A stretch of DNA of 64,000 bases from Atrichornis clamosus (lineage: Eukaryota > Chordata > Aves > Passeriformes > Menuridae): assembly GCA_013400975.1 (NCBI GenBank), contig WBMZ01006402.1, forward strand, positions 124,001-188,000, written 5' to 3'. Each line of letters starts with the position of its first letter. Positions within the stretch are counted from its first letter, which is position 1. The notes beneath the pieces were generated by a model. It was given only the letters and a program-made list of their open reading frames with translations, was not told the origin of the DNA and made no database searches. Both the position numbers and the translations under genes were made by a program. Of this stretch, positions 25,011 to 38,600 are shown piece after piece.

Positions 25011-28000
25011 ATCTTCCACAGGTTTGGGGGCATTGACTTTTTTCAATATTTAAGCAAACCAGAGGACTCATTTCACAGGGAAAACCTCATTTCCTCAATT
25101 CCATAAAATAGGGTTGAAAGCCTGTCTATGACATTTCTACTTGCATCTTTCTCATGTGCTTTTTCTGGTTTCTGGATTCCAGAAGGATGAATCACAGCAT
25201 ATGCAAAGAAAAACTAAAGGGAACAGAGCAAATTTTGATTTCATCTTGGGAGGGCTGCCCCCTTCAAAACCCACAGAGAACATGGCAGTGGTGTGAAGCT
25301 CAAGCCTGTACCTCTGAGTGGAAAGAGCTAAACAACTTCAGAGAGCTCAGACCATCTACACTGCACCAAGGGACACAGACAGGGGAACAGTTTTAAACTT
25401 GAACCATCCAATTAGTTTTATTACGTTATTAGCAGCAGAGGCCACAGCTAAATACATTAGTAACCTAAACCTTACCTAAGATGACAAATACTGTCAGCTT
25501 CTTCTGCTGAAGGTTAGATGTGTTCAGTGTGAGATACAACTGCATCCTGAAGGTCTCAGTAAAGAACATCCACAAAACACCAGTCCTAAGCACTTGGAAG
25601 CACAACAGAGACTTCCCAATTTCATCACAGAACTAACATAATGCAAAGTTTCAACCCTAGTTGCAACTAAATAATTTGGATCTAAAATCTGTAACTGACC
25701 TTTCTGTATACATCTCTGTTCTTTACCTTGCCCCCATCCTGCTGTGAAATGTGCAATAATTGCACAGCAAATGACTTTTGTTTCTAAGAACATGACATGG
25801 TCATTATTAATGTGGCCTGGTATTAGTCTGTTTTTCTTTTCATCTTTATCAAACATCTATATCTCTCTGAGAGGTCTTGTTTACATAAAACAGTGCACTT
25901 AGATGCATGGTGCTTAATGAGTTTCTGCATAACCAGAACAAAGTAAAGCACACTACTCTTTTCTAATTTTGAATCATTTGACTGCGTTAAGAGAAAGAGT
26001 ACTTCAGCAAATGGTGCCAGAAAGCTTCTTTCCAATTTTTTTATTTCTGTAAAGAACAGCCATAAATTATGAGTTAGGACAGTGTTCCTTTGGCTCCAAG
26101 CAGAAGCAGTAGAAAGAGAAAAACCCCTGGCTGTGCTCATATTTCATGCTCCCTAATCAGTGAGTGGTTCCTTCCTACATTTACAAGGCTCTGCTGAGGA
26201 TGGTGCAATGAAGTTGTCCAAACACTGGTTTCAGTGGGTCTGGCTACTCTCAGAGCATCCTAAGAGCACTTCCCAGCTTCAGATTCACATTTTCCCTTGG
26301 ATGCTGATGAGCCTCAGATACACCGTCCACCTGACTCCTCCTCCTGCTTTCTATCAGAGGAAAACCCAGGTGAGGGGCAGCAATGGAAGCATGATGGGCC
26401 TGTGCTCTGACCTGCAGCGCACCACAGAGCTTGCTGGCCTCACAGACAGACACACAGGCATCCTGTGACATTTCCATGGCTCTTGGCCTTTTATTGCGCA
26501 CTCCCGAGGGTTTGGTATGAGAGCAGGACGTGCTCACTCTATAACCCACACACTTACCAGCACAGGTAGAGATGCAGCAAAGCTGACTGGCTCTACGCCC
26601 TTCACAAAAAGCACAGCTTCCACAAAAACCTACAGAGGACATGATTTTTAGCCGCTTTCTCCAAAGTTGCCAATCTAGTTATAGATGACCAAGTTCTTCC
26701 CATAGGTCAGGCAAACGGTGCAAAGTTTGATGCTGCGATTGCCTTGAACGAGCCCTGCGCAGCACAGCCACAGGCTGTCGTGCAAGCTCCCGTGAAGCCC
26801 CAGCACAAACACATACCAGAGGCTGGAGCGGCAGAAACAAGGTCCCCAGGACATGCTCTTCAAGACTACTCTAGGCCATCTCACTGGGACACGAAGCATG
26901 AGATGCCAGAGTGAGAGGAGCACCAGGAAAACAAAGGGCATGAAGTTGTCTCGAGGCTGCTTTCATCTCCCTCTACCCCCTTTTCCCTTCCCCTGCTCGG
27001 GGCTGCATCCCAGAGGAGAGCCAGCCCGGTTCTGCAGGATCTCTGATGAAGTCCAGCACTACTAGGGTAGTATGCCAGGGGCAGACTTTTTTGGTATATT
27101 TTGCAATACAGTAAAATGAATGTGTCAGATTAGTTAAAATTGGCACCCTCAGCCCAGAAGCCCAAATTGGATTTAACAGTGAGTAAGAATAGCAATGTCA
27201 TCCAGTAAATAATGGAAAGCCAACTTGCCTGAACCAGAAAATTATTTCAGAGCATTATGCTGATACTTACTTTGGGGTAACAGAAAGCTGCCATTGCAAA
27301 TCAGCAATAAACTTTGCTTTTGTCATCAAAATAAAGTAGGAAGTTTCTCACATTTTAAATTTTTACATGACTGTTAAGTTAGATATTCCTTCCTCCAGCA
27401 GAATTTCCTGTTAAAAATCAAAGCCTTTGCTAGATGTGAGAACATGGTAGATAAACTATTCTAAATTCACACTTAAATTGTGGAGTATTATGCTCTTGTC
27501 AGGAGGTCACACTGTTGGAAATTTCATAGGTTATGCTACATTCCAAGCACTCTGGAGTAAGAGACATTAAAAGATGTCAGAACAAATAAGGGTCAATAGC
27601 AAAGAATGAGTTAACTCAGTCATCTGTGAGAATTAAAATACTCAGTGCTTTAGGAAATCTCTTTGGATCTGCTTATAAGTGTAATTTGGCCAGGACATTG
27701 TCAATCCCATGTTAGAGCAGTATCTTTTATTATTAATTATTTCAGTTTATTTCTACATCTACCATCTTTTTCAGATTAAAAAGGCAATTTTTAAAATTTG
27801 ACATTATCCAAGTTCTTTCCCTGGCTGAAGACTGATACTTTGCAAGCATTCAGGATTACAAGGCATGATACATGCTTTTCATGTTTTACATGTTTCTATA
27901 TTACCAGGATATTTTATCAATTTCAGATAGTCACAAAACATTAAAATTGAACACTGTGTGTGCATTTAAAAAGACATCTTGCCTTGCAACTAAGAGTGTC

Positions 28001-28380
28001 AGCACACTGCAGATAATTCTTGATATTCTCACTGATTGAGGAACATAAAACTGGCAGTTTCCTCAAGAAAAAACATTTAGGGGGGTTGGAGCTCTCAAAG
28101 ATGTCAGTCCAAAAGCATGGGCGAAGAAATGCCTATAATTGCCACCAGAAGTCAGAGCTGATATAGGGAAAAAAAGAAGCAAAGCAGCAAAGGGTTCAGA
28201 AGAAAATAAGTCTTTCAAAAGTCAGAAAATTTTCAGAAACCAAAATTAGTAAAGGAGACATAAAAGGTAAAAATAAACAATAAAATGGTCTTTTTTAACT
28301 TACAGAAACACTTATTTGAAGTATGAGCTGATGTTTGCTGAACAGAAGGCAGTTTTTTTATTTAGCTAACGGTTGAATTC
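25011..28380. other. Unique non-coding DNA
   Basis: No gene was recognised. Frames of 110 (25524-25856 minus), 105 (25823-26140 minus) and 130 codons (26250-26642 minus) have no family resemblance. A slightly GC-richer patch with a few CpGs lies at 26480-27050 but is too sparse for a CpG island. Confidence 0.6.
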
Positions 28381-28428
28381 AAAAGCAACTACGAGAGAAA
28401 ATCCAAAAGCAACTAGAAGAGAAAATCC
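28381..28428. repeat. 24-bp tandem duplication
   Basis: Two adjacent 24-base units (28381-28404 and 28405-28428), each starting AAAAGCAACTA and ending GAGAAAATCC or AGAGAAAATCC, differ at two positions. This looks like a local replication-slippage duplication. Confidence 0.9.
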
Positions 28429-31400
28429 AAGTGTATTAGGTGCTTCACACGTTCATTTTAGATTCAAATGCTCCCAGAGCAGCACACTGCCCGTTTCAGT
28501 ACAGAAAAAAAAAATCTTAGGCTTCCTAGTCAAATAGGATATTTATTTCTGCAGCACACAGTCTGATTATTATGGATCTGTTTCCACAGGCTTCATGCAA
28601 CTCCTTCCTTAAGACTATTTCCTATAGCTCCATAATCCACAACGCTGTTCCACATAATAGCAGGCTAATCACTGCCCTACTTTTAAAAATGTAAAGTTTT
28701 TGACATGCTATGTGATGGTGCTTCTCAAACAGTCCATAAACCTGCCCAGTAGATCCCTCCTCCATTTCCTTGCTTGCTGTTATCTCCCTAAGCATCTTGT
28801 ATTGTAGAGTTGAATTTAGATTGCAACATCTTTGGGCCAAAGAGGTAAATCATCTATGGCTCCACACAAATACTAAGTAACAGTAAAATCTGACTTTGGA
28901 GCCGTAAGATGCTTTCCAAACTTTTAAGATAAAGAAGACTCAAACCTTTAGGCATTCCTAAATGGAAAACTGAAAGACAGTATCCCACAGGCTATCAAAT
29001 AAGTAAGAATAAAAAGTGAGGGGAAGAGGAAAGTTTGTCAGGGCCTTCCTGAGCATTTTTTCTACATTGCACAATTGAGTCTTTGAGCTATAAATGTAGA
29101 CTTCTGATCACATGGATATATGTCAGTAACTCAGTTCTCAACTTCTTTATGAAACTAAAACTTTAAACCCTGGTTGTGCTGAAGTCAGAGAATTTTGTGC
29201 TGTCAGATTGGGGAGGCTTTGTTTCTAAGTGACATAGGACTCCTACAAAGGGTTGCCACCATGAACTCTGTCATTAAAGCTACTGAACTTGGCACCCCTT
29301 TCACAGCTGCCTTCCTTTACATCATTAGGCTCTATAAGGCATCTACATTTATCTCATAAAATTATATATTACATTAGAAAAAGTGCTAAAAGTCCAAATT
29401 TTACCAGAGTCTTTAAAGAGTTGTGACAGGGAAAAAGTAAACTGAAGCAAGGAATTGTGATCCAAGTACACAACAAAAGCATTGAGATCCTAAGGAGGAG
29501 GAAGTAAGTTACACTCCCACGTTGCCTGTTGTACCTCAGTGCCCAACCATATGAAATAAGGTTCAGGTGAACAGGAAGAGAAAAATGAAGTCATTCTGTC
29601 TTGAACAAAACATTTGCTTGGGGAAAAAAAATACATTCTAGAGTATCGAGACACCTGTTTTATCCATAATGTAAGAAAAACTTACTCTAGTAACTCAAGA
29701 GGGCATAAGAGCAATAAAAGAAGTTACAGAAGCTAGTTTTGACAGACTTGTGGAATATGTGCATTTCTCCATAATTTTTCCCTGGCATTAAACAAAGGTG
29801 ACATTCAGGGACATGCCTGACTGGTCCAGGGCAGAATGCAATGGTGGTCTGCAGCTGTGGCAGGAGTGGAAGCCCACTGCTCCCTTTGCATCAGTTTAAC
29901 TGAGCTTCTGAACAGGATTTTGCTATCTGTGAATGAAAAGCAAGGATGAGGTCAGGAGTCTTGCCCCTGGCTTTACTTCGCTCTTCAGTCACAGTTAGGG
30001 AGTCATCCACCCACATCAAGTGTGAGTCACGATACAAATACAGCCACTGTTTTAGGCTGTCCCAGGGTCTTGAATTGCAAAGTCCGGATTTGGCTCTGAA
30101 TTTTTTTCCCCCAAAATCAGGGCTGCTCAGACATGGAGTTTAATTTTGTTTGAAGCCTGTGTAAGAGAGGTCAGTCCTGGTACACCACAAAGGCCTTGTG
30201 TATCCCTGGGGAGAATCCCATCCATCAGACCATTATACCCAGGAAATCAGGGGAATAGAAGGGAGACAAGCAATGCCAATTTCCCCAGATTTTGCCTTGT
30301 GAGGTTGGACATATGCAAACTGCTCAGTCCTTGCTGTATGTTCCACTGTGTCAGGACAGGAACCCAGTTTCCCAAAATTTTTTACTGACATGACAATGGC
30401 AAGAAGTGAAGGCTGATGTAATGAAATGAGAACATGGATTGGGTGATTTATATCCTTCTGCTAGAGCACAAGTGACTTTACTAGTAATGTGTCTTCTAGG
30501 CTCAACCCTTGTCTTGAGCAGTTCTGCTTTATACAGTCTGATCCCACGTAAGCCATTTTTCATCAAAAAGCAGTTAAGTTTATCAGCACATGTTGTATAG
30601 ATACAAAGCAAATCGCCTTTGTACAAGAGAGTGCCCAATTCCTAAATTCCTTGTTGTGGGACAAAAGTTACCTATTCACCCCAAACACATTCAAGTATCT
30701 CAATGTAAAGAATTCACTTATACTAATGAAATATGCAATAATGTCTCAGTAACATGCTAAATGTTTGGGGTCTCCAGTTTGAGATAACTGACAAATACAG
30801 AGGTACATGTTATTCCTCTTCTGAGCATTTTGAAATTGTCACAGACATTTCATTCATATAACAATGCCCCTTAAAGACAAAGAGTGGCCACAGAACACAC
30901 CTCAGTTACCAGGCCCTTAGAAAGAGGTGCATGTAAATGGTGCTCAAAGAGGTGAGTTCTGACATTCAGCTCCATAACTCTGCAAAGTAACTGCAATTTT
31001 GATCTGCTCTGAAGAGCTGATACAGTGCCTGGCTCTCTCTTTGTTGTAAGAGGCTGGGAATTTCCTGCAAAGCATGTAATATGCTTGAGGCATCAAGTTT
31101 TTTACATTTATTTGCCAGAAAAAGGGTGTATTATTTGGCATTTTTCCATGGTGACTTAATTCAAGGGCTATGAACAAAATGAAAATGGAAATGGAAAACA
31201 CCTTTCAATTACAAAATGCCACTCACACACACTCTGAATCTTGATAGTGTAACCACAATAAGCATCATAAGAACCAAGATAAAACCCCAAGGAGATTCAT
31301 AGCAGTTAACAGTAAGTATCACTAAGCTAAACACAGCAGATCCTTTAGTTCAGTGGGCAATGCAACAGGGCCAGGGTGAGGAATAGTGGGGTTTGTCCCC

Positions 31401-31992
31401 ATACTGTGATCCTGAGAGGAACAACATGACTGTGTCTTGTCTCAGCTTCTGTCAGAGGCAATGAAACATCCCTGCCTCTTTTTGAATAAAGTAGAACATA
31501 GGGTAGAATATCATACATAGCACTGCAGTTATTTTATCTCAAGTCCTGCATTTAAAGTTTTTTTGCCTTTTCTAGAGTTATAGGACTCTCTAAAAGACCT
31601 CCTAACTAAGAAAGGTTTCTGTCTTCCTTTGTTATAAAGTGTGATGCCATGAGCCTTGAATTTTCAAGAGGCCAGAGATGGGCATATTATTTATGAACGA
31701 ATCTGATTTAAGAGCTTTTCTTGCTTTGAACACAGAGAGCGCAATACCACATACAAGGAAAGTAGTTTTGAGATCCCTAAATGAAACACTCTAGAACCAA
31801 GCCTCCTAGCTATTTTTTATTTTGCCTGTGAGTTTTTTTGTGATAAACTTGAGATACCTGCAAGTATTAAGAAGGGCAGAAACTGAGTGTTTAGCTTGTT
31901 TTTTTTCCTTTCATCTTCCTCCTTTAAAGAGACCATATGAAAAGAGCGGCATTGTTATTACTGGCAATGTCAAGAAAAGTCTTGGTCATAAC
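28429..31992. other. Unique non-coding DNA
   Basis: No gene or repeat family was recognised. A short block at 29750-29830 (CCATAATTTTTCCCTGGC, ACAAAGGTGACATT) has the mixed texture of a conserved element but is too short to call. Frames up to 95 codons match nothing known. Confidence 0.55.
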
Positions 31993-32024
31993 ATCCAGAA
32001 GAGGTTCTATCCAGAAGAGGTTTA
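31993..32024. repeat. 16-bp tandem duplication
   Basis: Two adjacent copies of ATCCAGAAGAGGTT plus two bases (31993-32008 and 32009-32024) differ only at the last base or two. The direct duplication is local. Confidence 0.9.
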
Positions 32025-35000
32025 GGCTTAGTTTTTTTAAAAACCAACCCTGTCTAGTGCAAGAAATAGGGTGGTCCCACAACACCCCTTCCCCCTAGAG
32101 AACCTGGACCCTTCTTGTCTCTTCCTACCTTGTTTCTCAGATTGGGATTTCCTGCAAGGGATGGTGAAACCTGCTAGCTGCTCAAGTCAGTTATGTGGTC
32201 TGGTGAAGTTTTTGCTGTCAAATTTTCATTTCTGAATCATCAAGATATACTCAACAACTTTAAGTGTCCCAGGACAGATACAATGCCAGCCAGGCAGTCA
32301 GAAACAGACAGCAATCAACCTTTCAGAAAGCCATGATTTATCACATTTATCACATTTTTTTGAAGTGATCCTTTAATTCAAATATTGGGTGCAGTTTTCC
32401 TTGAGGTAACGTAAATTAGATTAAGGTTTCACATGTGGCAATATCTAGCCTGATCATCAGACAGCAAAAGAGGGAAGAGCATCCTCAGACTTTCTACAAA
32501 TAATGCTCTTCCAGTTGCTATTTATTATATTATCTCCATATAGGATATGCTATAGTACCTCCTTATACACACAGGTGTTTCAAAACCTTGATCACTATGT
32601 AGTCTTGTGGCAAAATGCTACAGATTTTTAAATAAACTATTAAATTGCTGTTGTCATTGTCTTGACTTTCATTGTCTTGTATTTCATATAGCCAGCTGAT
32701 GTTCAAATGTGTTTTGTGATTTTAATCTTCTCCCTTAGGCTTACCCACAAAACTCTACCACATACTTATTCGGCAAATTAACTAAATTATTTCCTTCCCG
32801 AAGGAAAGCTTAGATCTGCATGGGGAAAGCTGATGGATTTTGGCAGAAAAGTCTGGAATTATGGAGTCACTGACTAACTGTAAATCAGCTACAAGTAGGG
32901 ACCAAGGAAGTATGGATTCAAAGAAGGCCATAGTGAGATAAATTCTGATTTTGTTTGTAATCTAACTTCACTGACATCAGGTGAAGTACAATCAGACTCC
33001 TCTGGTTGCTCATGTACAGAGTATACAGTTATGCACATGCAACACAGCAGTTATTTTCACCACAACCAACCCCTTAGGCCAACTTCTTCCCTCTCTAGAT
33101 AGAGATTACAAGCCATATATATTTTAAAGACATACTTTCTATAGACATACATAACTTCACTCTCCTTCTTAGAAATAAATTGAAGTTCATTACAACAAAA
33201 ACCAGAACAAAAAAATTCTCAATGTCAGATTTTGAGGTGCTGTGGTTAAGCAGTGAGCAAACCCTTCTAGAGTTGTGAGGTGCAGCACGCAAGTCTCAGA
33301 AAGCCTTGGAAGTACAACAATTTGATGGTCAGACATGGTGATGCCAGCTGGCTGCCTGCCTTCCTTGCAGGAATGCTTTATATCCCTTATTTCCTAGGCA
33401 CAGCCTCACTGCCAGTCCCACTCACAAAACCTCAGCAAGAGCACCTATTCAGTCCTCTAGAAATAACATTGGCTCACGCTGCCCCCAGGCCAAAGGTGCA
33501 GAACCTCTCAAGCCAAGATGACCCTTCCCCTGTGATCCCCCTTCCCCTTTTCCTCAGGGAGCCCTCAGCTCCAGGCAGACCCTGTGGGACTGGAAGGGGT
33601 CCAGCTGACTGAGTGGGGATCACCCTTCTTTTCGCAGTGTTAGGAGAGCTTCCTCACTGCAGCCCATCCATCACACACAGCAAGGGAAGAGCAGGAATGG
33701 GAGTGCCAGGTATCACAGGGCCCACACGACCCCACACAGTGCTCATCTCAGTGCTGTTCCAGGGGCTCTTGGATGCAGGCTTGTGCCCTTACCAAAACTT
33801 TCAGTGCCTATTGCTCTCCAAACCTACACAACTACTGGGTGGCCTTTTAGGCAGATGCTGGAGTACATCCTCCATCACATATGCCACTGGAGAGATTGCC
33901 TTCCAGGGCAGGCTGTCTGCACCAGTGCTGGGGATGATGATGGAAAGGGTCTCTGTTTTCTTCATTTTAAATGTAGGGACTTGAGTGGGAGCTGAATCCT
34001 GTCAAGTGTTTCCTGTCCTGCACACACCCTTGTCAAAGAGCTCTTTGGAGAACACAGAAAGAGGATTAATGCTAATAGCTATCTGCCTGTCATTTGAAAA
34101 TCTCAAGCAGCACTTGCTGGATTTTTCTCATGAATCTCTAACACACAATACTGCAAGGACACCTGAAAGGGAACTTTGCAGGGAGTATGCACACCAAGCA
34201 ACAAGGTGGACAAATGACCCTGCAGGATATGGGTGTGGCTTGTAGCCTACACACCAGATGTGCTGAAGCCTTTTGGAGTGGGAAGAAGGCACTCAATTGA
34301 AGCCATTTTGCCATCAAAGCAGGTTTACCCAATTAATTTATTTCAGTTATGTGCTATAATTCATTCCACTATGTGTTTTAGAAACAGTCCCCCTGGGACT
34401 GCACTCATTTTGCATTGTTAGCAACACTGCTATCCAGGCCGTCCTCCTTACCCAGCACCAGCACTTAGACTTGCAGTTCTGTACCAGACATTGAATTTTT
34501 TGGTCCAGGCTCACAGCTTCATTGGTCAGACCCTAACGAAGGATCCAGACTTAATCTCATAGGAACCCTCAATAGGAGTGATTTCTGTGTTTCGCTTAAA
34601 CAAATAAATAAAATAACCAGATCAATGTCATAGTTTTTGAGATGCTGCATGTAATTGTTGAAAGAAGGAAGAAAATACAAGGCATAAAGAATTTATGAGA
34701 TAACCAAGAGCTCATAGATTCAAAACATAGCCCCATACAAGCTTCCACAAAGCAAGCTAACTCTAGACCAGCTAGGCCCAGTAAACATCCTTTTCAATAA
34801 AAATGTAACATTTGTAAAAGAAAGATATGTATTATACCAAAACCAAACAATATCGCTTCATTTCATTTGGGATTTATTCAGGGATTTTGGAAAGGGGTTT
34901 TTTTATGTTGCTTGGGGGGACCTTTGTTTTTTATGGAAATTTTTTTAACCTGCAAAAATATGACTTTTTTTTTTTCCTTCCCTTTGTCATACCCTTTGAA

Positions 35001-35439
35001 AGCCACTAAAAGGCCTGTAAGTTACATGCTGAAGAATGCTAAAGCAGAGTGTTCTAAAATATAGAAGTCATCAGATATCAAGGTTCAGTGCTGTTCCTAT
35101 GCAATTGAAAACTTCCACGGCTTTTGCAGATCATGCTTTATTTACCTGCATGAATTCTAACAAAGAAATGCAAAAAGTTCTACACAATTTGCATCTCTAC
35201 AAATCTCACTGCCAGCCAGACTAGGTGCCAGAAAGAAGCATGGGGATATATTTCTAGGACGCTGCTGAAAGCAAACATTGTATAGAGCAATCGATTGGGT
35301 ATGAAGTGGAAAAAAGTCTGAGCCTTAACTGTGAAAAAACTAGAATATTCTAGCTGTGTCTTTGTAAAAACAAATAAAATGGCAGAGAGCAGAGAAACTG
35401 GCTGGGCTTACAGCTGTAAAGGCCAGCGTCCCCCGCCAG
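32025..35439. other. Unique non-coding DNA with two abutting chance-like frames
   Basis: Plus-strand frames of 110 codons (33280-33612) and 123 codons (33613-33984) lie in a GC-richer patch that tends to keep frames open. Neither has a recognisable domain, and they are not supported by splice signals. A T-run lies near 34965-34975. No repeat family was recognised. Confidence 0.55.
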
Positions 35440-35600
35440 CCCCAGGCCAGCAGGCTTTTACTCTTTAATGGCTTCATGCCCTCTAATTAAGGTCTCCAAG
35501 TACAATCCCTTTGAACAAATGTTTACATTTGTCTTGCTAATTCCCATTACTTAATAATCAGAGGCCCCTGCAGTTACCTCAACATGGGGAAGATGAACCA
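35440..35600. promoter_or_regulatory. Candidate enhancer core with homeodomain, TCF/LEF and forkhead sites
   Basis: Within about 120 bases are TAATTAA (35484-35490), a TCF/LEF-type CTTTGAA (35509-35515), a forkhead core TGTTTAC (35520-35526) and further TAAT cores near 35540-35560. The forkhead core lies in the middle of a perfect inverted repeat, ACAAATGT (35515-35522) and ACATTTGT (35525-35532) with a two-base spacer. Such dense and different sites on unique DNA are typical of developmental enhancers. Binding and conservation are not shown. Confidence 0.4.
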
Positions 35601-38600
35601 GACATCATTGTCTTAGGGGTTTTGACAGTTTAATACCTGGTTTACACAAAAGTGAACACTTGCAGATGTAAGAAATGAGTGAGCAAAACTGACAGTGCAC
35701 TTTTCAACTCCAAGTAAAAATCTGAAAATCCAACTGGTGGGATTACAGCCTCAGGTGTGACATGGTAGTCTCATATAACATTTAGTCCTTTTTAAAAATA
35801 TCTTGCCCAAATATTTCTTTAAAAACTATGAATTATCCAGGAGAGAAGGAAGGTTGCCTTTTCCTTATGACAGTCATTTGCTGTCTGTGCTGCTTCCCTT
35901 TGAGTAAGTCACTAAATCTCATTTGAACTATCTTTAGTCAAATAAATAGGTGCAATAGCACTTCTCCATGTCACCAGAGTGCTGTAAACAAGCACACCCT
36001 TCAACAGATGTGAGCCAGTCAAAGCTGGGTTTAGGGGACTACAGAAGCACCTGGACAACTGAGATAGAGGCAGAAAGTCAAGTAGACAACAGCCAAGGGA
36101 AGACCTTCTTGTTCTGAATTACCTTCTTCTCTTGAGAGAGCAGGTAAAGCCATGCCTCTGAGAGCACAGAACTACAGAGAAACAGAAAGGTGTGTGGGAT
36201 TGCTAACACTGGTTTGCTGAGTATTTTGTCTGTTAGTCCTTGTGATGCTGAGAAACATCATTAAAAAAAAAAAAAACAACCTTGTTTTGCCTACTTTGGA
36301 AAAAGAAAACCAAACTCAAAAACAAAAGATAAAAGCAGAAGAAAAGACAAAAGAAGCTAAAGGGGATGGAAAATATGTCATGTAATTTCATGCAAGAGTC
36401 GAGGGTATGGCAACGCAGTGGAGACGTGGGATGGCTTGGTCAGAGGCTGTATCACAGCAGATGTGGTAAGCGCCAGTTCGGCTGAGGGCTAGGACACCAG
36501 AGTCTGCAGAGTACTACAGCCAGCTGCTGCTCTGTCCAGAACAGCCAGTGTGAGCAGCACACAACCCCACCACCTGGTCATCAGCACGGTCAAAGTCCCT
36601 CAGCTTTTCACTCAGTCAGGAGAACAAGGCTCCTTGCTCTTCTCAACAGCAGGCATACCTTTATTTCCAGTCTACTAGATAGGGTCAAGCTACAATATTT
36701 TCTTAAAAATCATGATGCCCACTTATAACTTAACTTGTAATGGGTATTTGCATTCTTTTTTTCCTCCTATCTTATATATCACATAGCTGCCTAGAGCAAG
36801 ATTTTATGGACAAATATAAAATTTAGATAATGAAGGTTTATTGTAAAAATGCTGGCACACTTACGAATGTGGGACAAACTGGCGCCACCATAATTAAACA
36901 GACATTTAAATGGGCAGCAACTTGTTCAGTAGGATGGCCATTTGGGTGCACAACAACTAAGCCATTTCCCAACACCTCCTCATCCAGCCAGCTTTCACAA
37001 ATTAAACGCAGCAACTGCTTTTTGCAGTAGTAAAAAGGAAATACTGTAAACTCTCACATTCTGCTCACACGTGTCATGCCAGGATCCACATGCCCATCTT
37101 TACTAGAAACAGCCCGACACAATGGCTATCAGTCCTTGGTCTTTGAATCACAAAATTCAGTGAGTCCTTCCTCTAATTGAAACTTGTGTCATAACAGTGG
37201 AAGGCTGCACCTACACCCTTTTTCTGCCCTTACTCCAAGAGGCTTGTTTATATCTTCTCAGGGCAGTATCTCTCAATTCTGCTGCTTTCAGCAGTGCCTA
37301 CACTAGCACAGCTGTGCCAGCTGTCACGTGCTAGCAGTAATACCAAACTACTCCAGGTCTAAACACATGGAGATCAAGGTGGGCTGTTACAGGTCTGCCA
37401 AAAAAATCCAACTTTTACGTGCGGAGGAGGGGCCACAGCTCCTGGGATATCAGGTAGCCAAGCAGCTTGCAAGCCCTGCGCTGTCAACATGGGGAACATG
37501 CATTATTCTGATGCACTGGTAAAGTCTCTGCTCTTATTTATCAGGTCCAGTGCCCAACTCTTCCATCGAAGTCAGACTGCACCTAGTCAGTGATCAGCCT
37601 GACAGTCTTCTCAAAAAAAAAAAAAGTGGTAGCTTTCTGAGGAGATAGCTTTTAAAGTACTAAACCAACTACTAGCAGTTGTACATACTGATTTACTGAT
37701 TGTTTGCTGGAAGATCCCAGAGACTTTGCTCTGCAGAAACCCCCTTATTTTTGTTACTGAAGTGAAAAGCAAAGGCAGGGAAAATAAATTTACTTGCCTG
37801 AAACAATGTCTTGCTTGACTAACATTTTCTCAAGCCTTTTGATACAAAACAGCAATGTTTTTAAATGGCCTTAGAAGAAAACATTCTTTTACAAATTTTT
37901 TAACAGACAAAACACAAAAATAAACTCCTACAGTACTAATTGGCCTCACTGAATTCCCATTTTAATGCACACTACGCAGTTCACCCAGCTCTGCAGAGCT
38001 GATGTGTTCCCTGTCTGCCTACACGCTGGCTTTCTCCAGACACTAACATAAGTAGGCTCAGTTTACTCAGACGTTGATATTCAGTCTTTTCCAGATAGGT
38101 ATTCTAGGGGTTCAAAGAGACAGCCACCCCTCTATTTTGAGATGCTGGGCTGTTACCTCCAGCGCCTCTTCTGCATTTGCTTGCTCTTGAGGAGCTCTAC
38201 CTCTTTCTTCTTTTGGCATTACCCCTTATTGCATCTTTTCCTACCACCTATTCCTCTCCATCCCACTATTGAATTAACCAATACCATTATGCAGTAAACA
38301 GCCCAGTAACCCAAGTCAACATATCGTATTCAGAGGGTCTTGCTGTGGAGCTCTAAATCTTTCACTGCCTTCACTGAAAAGTCCTGAACTTTGCAAAATT
38401 CTGAACCACGTGATAAATATAAGACTTCAATAGAAGCAGAAAAACCATCCCATTGGAGCTGAACAGTCAGTCAACAGTCAGAGACAAGCTGTGAAGGGCA
38501 GGCAGGGAAGAGGACATCCAACTTTACTGAAAAGCACTGAGTCTACTCTGCACGGGTCAAGTCATACTGTCCACATGCACATGTCTGCTCACATAGAAAG

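Noticed and set aside
33280..33984. Two abutting open frames of 110 and 123 codons
   Set aside because: They lie in GC-richer DNA that keeps frames open, the products resemble no protein family, and the abutment is a stop followed directly by an ATG with no further support.
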